Source: Bugula neritina (Eukaryota; Bryozoa; Gymnolaemata; Cheilostomatida; Bugulidae). From it: a DNA stretch of 64,000 nucleotides. The stretch is from contig OZ037773.1 of NCBI GenBank assembly GCA_964035545.1, positions 8,892,751 through 8,956,750 on the forward strand, read 5' to 3'. The notes beneath the pieces were generated by a model. The model was not told the origin of the DNA. It saw only the letters and a program-made list of their open reading frames with translations, and made no database searches. Positions 1 to 11,650 of the stretch are shown one piece after another; the stretch's first letter is position 1, and the number at the start of each line of letters is the position of its first letter. A program made the position numbers and the translations under genes.

Positions 1-105
1 TTAAATTTTTTTAGAAATTTAAAACAATTCACGAGTCATTTGTTTAGTCTAAAATTTAAAGTTGTCATCCAAATATATACTCAAACACTGCTATCATTTT
101 TGCAG

Positions 106-3100
106 GCTTGTAATGAATATCTACAACTCTCTTTAACTGCAGATGAGTAGAAAATGGTATTCTCACAGTATGACAGGTATTGTAAGACAATAAACAAGCT
201 GTTATTACTCAGCGTAGCTCTTGCAATATATGGACTTGGCTGAAATATGTACATGTATAATATAATCTACATGTATAATATAGGCAAATCAACAGTTACA
301 CTCTCTGAAATGAAAAGTATAGTTGGTTATTTGATTAAATATAAGCTATTATGCTTAATTCAGAAAATTATATTTATGTCGCTTATTACTAGAAAGTTTT
401 CTTGTGACTTTTTACTATTCCTTCCCTAAAACTCAGATATTTTCAATTCGTTTCAGCAGCAATAATAACTGTTTCTTGAAAAAATAGCTGTGGCAGTTTT
501 AGTCAAAATCCACAAACTAATAGTGCTAAAATATTTTCTTCTCCACTTCAGAATTATCACAAATATTGACAACACTGATGGAGCTAAGACAGAGGAAATC
601 AATCTTTTAGCAAAGTAAGATTTTGAGCCATTATTAAATATTAATATCTGGTCTCAGTGTGACAATTATTTACTTATAATAATTTACAAGTTTCACTATT
701 CTGAGGCCATAGTTCAAGTTGTATCTGGTTGTAGTGAACAGTTCAGTTTATGGAAGAAGACAAATCAGTTGCTGGGAGATTCTATTGAAATACCAAACAT
801 ATTTGCTGACATAAAACCCATCTACAAGGTAATTGACAACTATAGAGCAAAGCAAATTGTTCTACTATAGTTATATACTACTAGCTCTAGTACAAGTAGC
901 AGTTGTAGCAGTTGTATTAGTGATGGTGGTGGTGGTGGTGATGGCGATGCATGGCGGTGGCGCTGACGGTGGCGATGGCGGTGGTGGTGATGGTATCATC
1001 AGCAGTAACCATTTAAGGATATAGCTTAGTTGCTTTAGTTGGTCTGACCAGAATAGCTGAAGAAATATTATATCATGTGCTTTATATGATTTGATTGCTT
1101 GGTAAATTATCTACCTTGATGGTTCCATTCATGTTTTTGTTATTCCTTGTACTATTTATAGAAGAAAGATGAATATTCAACACAAGTTGGAGGAGCTGTC
1201 CGATACAGCATCTCTCAACTTGAAGGTATGACTATGATGGAGAATCTGAATCTAAGTGAAGGAGCTGCCGGAGACAGCATCTTTCAAAGTAAGGGTGTGA
1301 CTATGATGTATAGGATGTTAAGTAAAACTATTTAAGTTAAATGAAATAGAAATGTTAAAAAATTCATTACTTTACATATTATATTAAACCTACAAACTGA
1401 AAATCACTTTGGCTGTGTAGTTCTATAATATGTAGTATCCCTATATCGAGAGTTGTCCGTTATGGTTGCTGTGTAAAGTAATGATACTACAGTTACTAGT
1501 CATATACAATAAACAATATGTCACTATACCAACATTTGACAAAATGCTTTTTTTGATAATATTATATGTGTATTTTATACATATCCTTCTATTTGAGTAT
1601 ATAGTACTTATTTATGGAATTTGTTTCACAGCTTTATATTTTTTATAATACAATCTAGTAATATATGTAATGTTGCAGCTGGTACAGAACTTCAGTACAG
1701 TCTGAGTGATTACTCTGTTATCTTGAGAGGGTCCTACTCTGATGTAACTAATAGTGGAGGGCATACTATACTAGCTAGTAGAGAGGGAGGGTTTGATGTA
1801 TTGGATACTAGTAAAGTATCTGAATCTAACAGTAGTGAAGGAGGGAGGGGATATGAGAGGGTGAAGTCTGTCCCAATAGAAATGGGTGGTTCTGTTGAGT
1901 CAATACAGAGATATGAGAATTGTATATATACTCTGTGTAGAGTAAATTATCAGCTAAAAGTAGTAGTGTTTGATGCTAACACATATGTTGAAGTAAAGAG
2001 ATGGTCTGTACCAGAGCTTGTATCACTTCTTACTAGACTAGCTGTGTGTGATGAGAAGGTCTATATGGTAGATCTCATACATAAACAGCTAACTGTATTC
2101 TCTACAGATGGTAAACACCTCACTAATATTACACATTCTAGTATCATTGAGCTCTCTGCCCTCTCTGTATGCCCTCCACACAGTATCATCATATGTGACT
2201 TCTCAGCTGACAGAGTACATAAACTAGACACTACAACACATGACATCATATGGAGTTCTACCGCAGTGAAGAGACCTTTAGCAGTATGCTGTGACCACAC
2301 ACGTGAAGAAGTGTGGGTGTGGTCTCATTATACTGGCTCTATGTACATTCTAGACTCCAATACAGGTATGTAGTTACCATACTGTATGATAGGTAAATGT
2401 CATTTGTTAGATACTGTTTTAATTCAAACAATGATTGTGAGCTAACCAGGTTTCAAATCTAAACTTTCTGCACTGTTTTATATGGTTAATAATTTTGATA
2501 AACCATGCATATATAGCATATGGGATAATAACAATTCAACTTCTGAAAATATATAGTTTTATAATTTCTATATACCCAACTTAATGCATACTTGACTACA
2601 TTAAATTTCAATCACTTTTTATTATTGCAAACAGGCTTAATATAATCATATTTTGGTCCTTTTTGTTTATGTGCTAATTTTCCCATTCTCCCAAGAAAGT
2701 TCTCTAAACATAATGGCAGTTTTATTCCATTCTGTTAAAAAGTTGAACATTCTTCAACACACAACCATATGTCCCCAAGAGCCCTGCACCATGTGGTTAT
2801 TGAGTCTAAATGCATGTATAAAATGTCACAAGGTTTAGTCCATATAAATATGTAATCAAACATTTTAGGGTAGACTGTAGAGTTATCTCATCACAACAGT
2901 TGGAAAACTTTATGGTAATAACTGCTGCAGCATCTCAGCTAAACATTCTAATCATGAAATCAATCAACTTTTGCAAACCGTATGAATAATATCTAGATTT
3001 TAGAATACAGATTATTATTTTATTTTTCATGGAAAATAGAGAGGGCAACTTCTTGTAACAAATATGGAGACAGTACACAAATTATAAGTTATTTATTATT

Positions 3101-3303
3101 TTCATGCAAGGGTAAAACTTGAATTTGCAAATTAATAAAGTATGCATGTTGTAGGAAAGCAGAGGAAGATAGTAGGCAATACCCAAGACTTGCGCCACCT
3201 TCTAAGGCAACCTGTTCCTGCTGGTATGTGTGTAGTGGAAGGACAACTCTGGGTAACACCTTTCTTCCGCGGACTAATAAAATTTAAAATTAAGCAACAA
3301 TAA
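106..3303 (+). CDS. Copy A of the twin-module/propeller gene, 3' part only, possibly inactivated
   Basis: Seven exons line up one-to-one with exons 7-13 of the complete copies B and C: 106-176, 552-614, 735-828, 1162-1288, 1679-2365, possible microexon 2900-2914, and 3155-3303 (stop TAA). The first three encode the tail of the second helical module. Exon 1162-1288 is a serine-rich linker. Exon 1679-2365 is a 229-residue beta-propeller-like domain with repeated V-x-V-F-D and S-T-D-G-K strands resembling NHL or WD-type blades. The last exon encodes the conserved G-M-C-V-V-E-G-Q-L-W-V segment. Splice phases close. In exon 106-176 the codon that is TGG in B and C is TAG (148-150), so a transcript using this exon would be truncated before the propeller. 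One extra codon (F) sits in exon 735-828. Function is not recognised; the propeller suggests a binding or scaffold role. The 5' exons lie outside the window. Confidence 0.75.
896..1000. repeat. GGT/GTR trinucleotide microsatellite in an intron of copy A
   Basis: A purine-rich run dominated by GGT, GAT and GGC triplets lies in the intron after exon 735-828. The same run, shorter, occurs in the matching intron of copy C (about 32461-32520) but not at the corresponding place in copy B, where a transposon has inserted. It can be read as a glycine/valine-rich peptide but is not conserved as coding. Confidence 0.7.
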
Positions 3304-4687
3304 TTGTGTTCTGTTTGCAGTGTACATGTCTTGTGGAAACAAAATTGTGTATTAAGTGACTTCTATGTTACGTGTTGCAATTTACACTGTGTAGTTTAGT
3401 TGACACTCTGCTGTATAGTACATTTTATACATGATTTATAGGTCATTAATGTGACAACAACAATTACCTTTCACAGTTATTTGCCTTTTTTGTATCGAGA
3501 TTTTAGAGTTGTCTCCTTTTTCAACCTATTGATTCCTAATATGTTCAGTAACTTATATAGAAATATCACCTTAACTATGATAATAACAAACTCTCTAGAT
3601 GTAGACTGTATGGGATGAACTTTTTTAAATGCATGAAGATGATTATACTATTCAGGTCAGAGTCTATAGTTCACATTATATCCCATGTGTGTCTCATAAA
3701 TTAGTTGTATGCACTGTTTTGTAATCAAGGAATCAATTTGAATCTAGATTTATAGTAGCTAGTATTATTTAGTTGTAGTAGTATTATTTAGTTGTAGTAG
3801 TATTATTTAGTTGTATAGTAGTATTATTTAGTTGTAGTAGTATTATTTAGTTGTAGTAGTATTATTTAGTTGTAGTAGTATTATTTAGCTGTAGTAGTAT
3901 TATTTAGTTGTAGTAGTATTATTTAGTTGTAGTAGCATTATTTAGTTGTAGTAGTATTATTTAGTTGTAGTAGTATTATTTAGTTGTAGTAGTATTATTT
4001 AGTTGTAGTAGTATTATATTGTTGTAGTAGTATTATTTAGTTGCTAATAATAAAAATGATAAAATCCAAACAGTTGTGAAATCATCTAGCAATGTGCTAT
4101 ATTAATATAAAACTCATGCAAAGCTATAATTGATGAGAGAAGAAACAGCAAGTCTATAGTTGGACACAGAGATTGAGCTAACTGATTATTGCAAAAGTTA
4201 CCAGTGTTGAATACATAATTTTATATATATTTATAGTATATTGAATTGTCTTCCCCTTGACCTACATGTACCATGTACCTCTACATGTCAACAAAGTAGT
4301 AGTTCTCTTACTTCGATCAGCATACTAAAACATAGAGGCCATGCAGTGACTTCCTGTAAACTAGTAATAATAGTGATGACCCTGCAGGAGGAGAAAACAC
4401 CTCTGAATACAACTGATATATAATTTATATAGTCAGCACGTAGCTGGGAACTGGGACTAACATATTCAACAGTTATAAGCTCAGTTACACCCTTCTAGAA
4501 TATTCTATTCTTATATCACACTTATAGTTGACAGTCACTCTGTAAGGTGGAAATGTACTCATGTGTCTTATCTCGTTTATTTGTATTAACATAGCTACGG
4601 AGATGAAACTGGAAGATGACTACTAAACAGTGGGGAAGAACTGGGAAAAACCTAACATGCAGTCACGTGACCATATACTCTTGAGTA
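3304..4687. other. 3' flank of copy A, homologous to the flanks of copies B and C
   Basis: No gene is seen. The stretch aligns in patches with the sequence following copy B (24108 to about 24960) and copy C (35209 to about 36330), including the shared run ending in the TTCTAGAATATTCTATTC block near 4494 and 36239. It therefore belongs to the duplicated unit. It contains a 19-bp minisatellite described separately. Confidence 0.65.
3755..4045. repeat. 19-bp minisatellite, core ATTATTTAGTTGTAGTAGT
   Basis: About fourteen tandem copies of a 19-bp unit follow copy A. The same unit recurs in about five copies at the matching place after copy C (35655-35755) and as a single unit-like remnant after copy B (near 24597). 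Length therefore changed after the genes were duplicated. Confidence 0.9.
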
Positions 4688-6017
4688 GGGGTAACGGGGG
4701 CACAACGGGCCGAATTTTGCATTTGTTGCTCTCATTCGTCTGTTTTTCAAGTTACTAGTTCAATAATTTCTGGTCTTAATGCTTCATCTGTTGTCTATTA
4801 CAGGTACCAGTTTGTTGTTTCTATCTCTTTCACAACTTTCAGAATAATGAAATTTTCATGACGAAAAAATTGGCCCATTGTGCCCCGGTACCGGGGTACA
4901 ATGGGCCACTGGGTAGGACACAACAAATATATTGAAATTTTGCGTATTTTGTTACATCTGATCTTTATTTATTTAATATTACAAATAAATAAAGATACTC
5001 TTTCAGATCTACAGCAAAATTCATGTTTTAGCTGTACAGTTTGTGCCACGACAGATAGCAGAGGAAGGCAAAATCAAACACACGTCACTAGGTTATGCAG
5101 TGCGATTATCATTACTGTTTAGAACTAAAAATGTTCTGTTATTTTCACTTCAGAGGAACGTTTATTAAAAAAACTTGTAGTAACAGTAGTAACATGTATT
5201 ACAAAATTCCGAGTGGACTTTTTTTTATGAACTGTAGCTAAGATGCATGCATGGCTGAGGTTTGTGACTGGAGTGCGGAAGGGAGAGGGGAGAGCAAATG
5301 AGCGAATCACAATTTATTTCAGTCAAATACATGTATATTCCCTCAATGGTGTAATATATAATGATTATCATGACTATATCTACTATAAGTAGCAACAGCA
5401 GAGTGTTTTGTATTATGTATAAAATGGCAAAGCTTTAACCTCACCAGATGTATATATTAGGGGAGCTTCAACTTGTAGTTTCGTAGTCTTACCATGATGA
5501 CTTTGATATTTTACAAAAAGGTCAGAAATGGCCATGTCTATAAATTTTAGTAACATTTCAACCAACTTTTTGGGCACACAAACTAATAACAGTGATCAGG
5601 GTGCATTAATCAGGTGGCCCATTGTGCCCCGGTCAGTGTGGCCCATTGTGCCCCGGATGGCTAAATTGAAAATAAATGTGCCTCAAGGAAAATTTATTTC
5701 AGTGTTTGCTGTTATACTTGTTAAGCAATGTAGAGACAAGCAATGGCAACCATATTAGTAAAATATAGGCTTCTTGCCTTTGAGTGTAAAAAATTATAAA
5801 GCTTTAACGACATCCTAAAAAATTTACAAAAAGTAGGTAAAAACAGTTTTTCACTCGCCTTTTTAACACATATGTTCCGCAAGTGTTGAAACTACAAACG
5901 CTGAATAATTATGTCAATATCTTTTTAAGAAAAAAAAATCACAACTCTAAGTCAATAAGTTCTCTCACAATTACGCCGGCTTTTTGTACCCCTATGACCG
6001 TTGTGCCCCGTTACCCC
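4688..6017. mobile_element. 1.33-kb TA-flanked non-autonomous DNA transposon (type 2), first copy
   Basis: The element begins GGGGTAACGGGGGCACAACG and ends with the inverted counterpart (TTGTGCCCCGTTACCCC), with TA on both sides (4686-4687 and 6018-6019). This is the target signature of Tc1/mariner-type elements. No transposase is encoded; the only open frames are short and include the palindrome. The motif GGCCCATTGTGCCCC occurs near 4871, inverted near 4893, and twice near 5613 and 5640, and the terminal repeats carry a related GGGCACAACGGGCC. A second copy lies at 19141-21807. Family placement is inferred from ends and TA flanks only. Confidence 0.85.
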
Positions 6018-6019
6018 TA

Positions 6020-6499
6020 TTATCATTTATACTGTAGCAAGAAAGCAACTGCCTGATTTAAGCTAATCTCTAATAGGCTCTTTTATTAGGAGAAAATATC
6101 TTAGGCACCCAGCTGAAATGCACATATAAACCTTACAGAATTTAGTGAATTTCGTATATTATTGATTGGAATCTTACTCATTGTCAGATCACCACTTATT
6201 TTCACTACATACTAACTCAATGTCTTATTAACAATGTTTATCATAAGTATACTATTTCGTTTTATCAGCCAATTGAACAGTTGAACAGATATGATCTTCA
6301 ATTTTTTTTCCACAGGTTGTAAAAGCACATAATTATGTTAGGAAAAATATCAGAAGTATACAATGCTTACTTTCAACCCCTATTATAGCTTTAGATCAAA
6401 CTTTTTTTAGTTTTCCTTTAATGACTTTCAGAATGGCAGCTTGCAGCTAGCTAGAGAATTTCTTTTTAATTTACTTAAATGAAAGCATTTCAAAAAGCT
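6020..6499. other. Intergenic, nothing recognised
   Basis: AT-rich sequence between the type 2 element and the duplicated upstream block. I see no gene, RNA or repeat that I can support. Confidence 0.5.
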
Positions 6500-7216
6500 G
6501 TGAAGTTCACATGATAATATATGAATTATCTAGCAAATTTATAGATTACGAATTTCATAAGAATCAGTCAGTATGTATATCTGTAATGTGGGAATATAAA
6601 AAACCTGTCAATTCACTACATACTTCTACTTGCATGTTTAGTATGTAATACATTGACATACAGAGTCACAGCTAAAAATAGGAGTTATCAGTACACCAAC
6701 ATAATACTTGGTGGAAAAGAAATTTGTTGTGAGTTCTATGAATTTGTTTGCTTAAACTTGAGCAAAAGTTGCTCATTAAATATATATTATTATTTCAGTT
6801 ACAAATGTGTCAAAATGGTAGCATATATTTAATGAATATATAGGTAAATACAATATAATATAGTTATAATTTTTAGGTTTGTATGTGGGTATTTTTGTAT
6901 GATCCAATTGGCGCATTGTAGACAGTTACGTAAACTCCAAATGATTATAGCGTGAGAATAATAATAATATGATAATGTGTATCGTTTATACAAGATACAA
7001 TAATAAGAAAACTTTACATCAGTCAGAAAGCTAATGCAATTGTTTACACAAGTGTTTACTGTTAGCCCAGCTAGTCCTTTCTGACACCTGAGAATATTTT
7101 CCCTCGTTACCGTAGGCTAGCCTTCATCCCGTTTGGAGAATTGAGGAGCAGTCGCACATCATCAGCCACGTGGTCGCTGTATGACAAACGGGGCAATATA
7201 GGAAAACGCTATGACT
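6500..7216. other. Start of the duplicated upstream block of copy B
   Basis: From about 6503 this stretch is nearly identical to the sequence upstream of copy C beginning near 25736, marking the left edge of the repeated unit. The two blocks remain colinear to about 7225 and 26460, where B carries about 3 kb of inserted sequence. No coding region is supported. Confidence 0.75.
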
Positions 7217-7224
7217 AGTCACCA

Positions 7225-7435
<211 letters not shown>

Positions 7436-7442
<7 letters not shown>

Positions 7443-7636
7443 GAAATAAAATGAGATTTGATTAATATAATGGCATTTATTACTAGTAGTTTCGTACACA
7501 AGAACGATGTGCACTCGTCAGATAAATTAGCCACATAGTGGCTAATTTATCTGACGAGTGCACATCGTTCTTGTGTACGAAACTACTAGTAATAAATGCC
7601 ATTATATTAATCAAATCTCATTTTATTTCTTCTAAT
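7436..7636. repeat. 201-bp perfect palindrome (99-bp arms, 3-bp loop)
   Basis: Bases 7436-7534 are the exact reverse complement of 7538-7636 around a central ATA at 7535-7537. Pairing fails at the next base outward. It abuts the TA array on the left and is absent upstream of copy C. It may be a fold-back element, half of a larger inverted insertion, or an assembly or amplification artefact at the TA-rich end. Confidence 0.9.
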
Positions 7637-7705
7637 GTTTACGCTCTAGATTTATTTCTATAGAGCACTCTAGTAACGTTTTATAAACACTCATTTTACT
7701 ATATA

Positions 7706-10263
7706 CACAGTTAGTTTAAGGTCATTACTTTCCACATTCAGGCACTGCTTTATGTTATATATAAACGGTTTCCAGGGGATAGCTCGAACAGTTTTTGTCT
7801 CACATTAACAAATTTTACATGAAAAGATAGCTCTTGCATTCCTCTTTCATATACTTTTTTAATTTTTCAATAAAAAATTTTCTGAGAAAGTTGTTGCATA
7901 ATAAGTAAAATTTTACACCCTCCATGTTCCACTGCTGTAGCACAGGGGATTCATTTTATAAAGTCTAAAAGTTAAACTTGACATTCCTTAATATGTTTTC
8001 TCTAATATACTTTCTTTGTTTTTTGAAATTCTGTTTATGCTCTTCACAATTTGGTAAAAACATACACCATTTTGCAAGTTTCACTGCAATTATCTAAATT
8101 CTTCATATGGTGGTTCTAGCTACGCTCCTGTGACTAATTATAACATTCCTAGTACGTTTGCCGCTCTGCGCTATCACAATAACATATAGTACCCTCTCGC
8201 ACAAATTGGCAATCTATTGGATTTCTGCCAATATAATGTTCCCTGTTTTACATTAGCACTTAGCTGAATCATCTCACTATGTTACAATCTATTGACAATG
8301 CCTCAGCACAACATAATTCTTTGTTTGTTTGGCAGAGTTAATTTCAGCTAAATCACTTCACTTTGCAGTCTTGTCAGTAAAGGTCTGTCTATAGTGCAGC
8401 AGTTGTACTTCCAGTTTCTCTAATTCACATATGATTATTTTAAGTACATTGTATTCTATAAGATCAATTTAAAGTTTAGCCCAGTGTTCAGTAGCTAAGT
8501 ATTATGCATGTATGTTGTCTTACTGTTGAACAAAAGTTAAAAAAAACTTTACAATTATAGCCATATTTATTATACATGCGTAGGATTTGCATAAATTGAC
8601 AAAAAAAAATGCAGCATAATAGGATTGAACCATGACCAACCAGCTTCTCGCTGACGCCTTTAACCTCTGGACCACGCAGTCATCGTTAAAAAATTGCCAA
8701 CTATATGAGTAACTATGAGTACATAAATATTTTGCGCGCAAATGGGTTATAATTATTAGGCTGTCAATTCATGTTGATAGCAGTCAACTGTTGCAATAGT
8801 CTCGGGTTACTAGCAAAGCTAATGGTTTTGAACAAATAACCCAAAAGTTTAAAAATAAGTAGCTTGCGTATTACTAGCTACAAAAACAGGTCTGAAATAG
8901 ACTGGTAAAGCAAGCTCTTATTGTAGAGTTTGCAGATGTGCTCTAAAATAAAACTTAAACTGTATGCTATTACATAAGTATTTGTATGCGAGAGATATAA
9001 ATGGACATTACTGAGTTTCTGGAAAACAACATACTTGAAGTTAACTTTGACAATGGTGTTTTCTTTTCATCATAGCTAGCCTATAGCATAAATCTCTAAT
9101 CATATGAATCTTTATGAAGCCCACAGCTCATGTAAGGGTGGCAATGTAATTTGAAACGAACAATTATGTTGCTGCATTGTGTCTAAGGTATATTAGAGAG
9201 CAGAATTTGGTTTTACTAGCCTACCCCAACGGCATTCTACAATGCAGCTTATATGCTGGCAGTTGTAATAAGTACAGCCGATAGCAAGGTTACTATCACT
9301 GCTAGCTCTGTGCAGTATGTAACCTCTTGAATAATTGCGCCAATTTTAAACTCTTGGAAGTTGGCCAAGTTATCATATCGCAGCCAGCCACCGGAGACAA
9401 AGCATCAGAGCTATTCATATAATATTATACTGATGCACTTGGTAGCAGAGTGGCTAATCTAATATAGTTCATAGTTCAACACCCTTTACTTTGGGAATAC
9501 AGCCTCTTTTTTTAGGTTTACCTTACAAAGCATGAACATATCTAAACTGATATTCTGATAATTTAGAGGTACATTTTGAAAACTAGGTTAATTGCACTTG
9601 TTTGCACAACAACAATAATAAAATAGATATTATGCAGTATAATAAAAACACACATAATACTATATAATATATTATAATGATAATAATATAATATTATAAG
9701 TACCATTACTGCATTTTATAAATCACATGGTTGCCAAAAAAATGTATCACAAATTTTGTAATTATACATCAAAAATAGAACTATAGCTAGGCAGCAGGTT
9801 AGAATAGAGTAAATTTTTAAAACATGAAATCATGATTTGACTATTGTTTTATTTAGGCCAACCAACCTAGGAATACAAGATTGGGTTTTAGCTGACAGTT
9901 TATAACATTTAGCTTTTGAGCCAGCAGCACTGGCACTTGTGAAGTATAGGCAAAGTTAGTGAAGCGAGACTAACAAGCACTCAAATACAAGGCATATTGA
10001 GACACAATAACAAGTCAGGAGCGTATAAATTGAAAAGAATGTGGAAGGGGGACTATGTTTTTCAACAAGCTATAACTTAAACATGAATTGGCTTTTGAAA
10101 AAAATAAAAAAGTATATTGGAGAACATAAGTTTCTTTATCTTTTCATATTTTTTTTGTTCCTGTGACATTCAACCTGTTCGAGCTATCAGTGGAACATTG
10201 TTCATATAGAACATAAAGCACCTGGCAAAGAGCCAGAAAATGAAAAGTGTGACCTTAAACTAA

Positions 10264-10268
<5 letters not shown>
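7706..10268. mobile_element. 2.56-kb TA-flanked non-autonomous element (type 1), first copy
   Basis: Both ends carry the inverted terminal sequence CACAGTTAGTTTAAGGTCA and are flanked by TA (7704-7705, 10269-10270). Similarity between the two ends continues imperfectly for about 170 bases, including shared GATAGCTCGAACAG and GCTTTATGTT blocks, so the inverted repeats are long. No transposase-sized reading frame exists. A tRNA-like segment lies inside on the minus strand. The second copy, in inverse orientation, is at 15543-18118. The matching place upstream of copy C lacks the element. The ends and TA flanks fit a mariner/Tc1-type or similar TA-targeting transposon. Confidence 0.88.
8606..8690 (-). 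other. tRNA-like segment inside the type 1 element
   Basis: Reading the minus strand, a box-A-like TGGTCCAGAGGTTAAAGGCG is followed about 40 bases later by a box-B-like GGTTCAATCCT and then a run of T. This resembles the tRNA-derived head of a SINE. The flanking acceptor-stem pairing is poor, so I do not call a functional tRNA. The matching segment in the second element is at 17136-17219, where box B is slightly decayed. Confidence 0.45.
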
Positions 10269-10341
<73 letters not shown>

Positions 10342-10345
10342 TCAC
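10269..10345. repeat. (TA)n array to the right of the type 1 element
   Basis: A run of TA dinucleotides joins the right end of the element to the ATATATCACCTC sequence that resumes colinearity with the region upstream of copy C (near 26500). The element inserted within or next to a TA array. Confidence 0.9.
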
Positions 10346-11650
10346 CTCGAAGTTCCATGACCCATTACAATATAGGTAAATTAAAATAGCTGCTATAATA
10401 TAATACTACAAGTACAATGCAGTGTAAGTGGTTATTATTTAATAGACAAAGGTATTTAATATAGACTAATATTTATGTGTGGACCTGCAGTAGATGAGAA
10501 ATACAAGATGACTTGTAAGTCTGTACAGGATGTGATGTCACAGAGCAACAGGTATATTATGGTAAATCTTGCGTTACTTTCTCAATACTTTGGAGTTGTC
10601 TTCACACACAGTGTGAAATAAAATACGATTTAAATGAGTCTACATAGTATAATCCTGTGTAATAGTTAATTTTTACAAACATATCGGATTAAAAAGTAAA
10701 TGAATTTTTTCTGAATGAGTGGTTTTTATTCATGTCACAGCCTTTACTTGTCTTATTGTTTGGCGTCTAAGAACACAGCTTCTTGAAGCAATTAATTCAG
10801 TCTAATGAATGAGAATAGTCTGTTGGCAGATTATAGAGGCGTAGAACCAAAGACATTATGGTACTAAGGCTAATCATAACTATACTTAGATTTAACTATT
10901 TGAATATAATTATTATACTAAACAAAGCACTACTTAGCCTGAGAATATGAAGGTACTGAAGCTATAATGTTGATGAATGAGTTGGTTTTGATTTCTAAAG
11001 CTGCGAGCAAATGAATCAAAAATGCTTAATTTACTGGTCAACAACTGTGCTGTTATTCTGAAATGAGAATGTATATAAATTGTTTTCTTAACATTCAATA
11101 TAAGGTTTTGCTGAGCTGCTCAGTCTATGCAATCACAATTATCAAAACATTGTTATGGGTTTATTTAAAAAAGTCTACCAATACACTAATTACAGGCTTG
11201 ATTGGCTTTTGCTTTTAAAATTTTAGACTTGAGGCGAAAGAAAACAAAAGTGAAGCTTAGCATGAGAAATCTTATACAAACATTAGTATGACAAAAGCTT
11301 AAGTTTAGTTTTTGTAAGGGTTTTTCAGAAGTTTTGATTAGCTATTGTAGACTAAATTATTGTTTTAATTATGTTGGGTGCAACTTGTTGAAAGTAACTG
11401 TGAAGGGTAATGACAAAAGCAGTAAGCAGTCAATTGTTGTATAGGCATTACAATTTGAGTATAAAGAACAAATCGATGAGAGGGAGAGTCTATATTATAG
11501 CAGCTAGTAGCTGCATGAGTGCTATTTAGTATTCAATATCTGATTGTTGAATAGGCTTCAAACGTGTATATAAGTTTCTAAGAATCCTCGAATACGTCTG
11601 GCAGATGAGTGTATTTTAATTATTCTTTACATATTATATACATTGTGGCA
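10346..11650. other. 5' flank of copy B, colinear with that of copy C
   Basis: This stretch aligns with 26505-27708 before copy C, with small insertions and deletions. No convincing upstream coding exon is seen. It contains TATA-like sequence near the 3' end, listed separately. An in-frame ATG at 11609 precedes the chosen start but is not shared with copy C. Confidence 0.6.
11565..11574 (+). promoter_or_regulatory. Possible TATA box of copy B
   Basis: GTATATAAG lies about 80 bases upstream of the chosen ATG at 11651. At the aligned place upstream of copy C the sequence reads GTATAACTT, so the match is weaker there. Assigned by motif and position only. Confidence 0.3.

Noticed and set aside
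4880-5122. 80-residue frame, with a homologous one at 19333-19575, as a transposon protein
   Set aside because: Too short, starts inside the palindromic GGCCCATTGTGCCCC pair and contains no transposase motif; similarity between the copies is that of the whole non-coding element.
8606-8690. Functional tRNA gene
   Set aside because: Box A and B words are present but acceptor-stem and anticodon-stem pairing are poor, and the second copy has decayed; a SINE head is more likely.
8520-8741. 73-residue minus-strand frame as a transposase fragment
   Set aside because: It reads through the tRNA-like segment and is broken in the other copy of the element.
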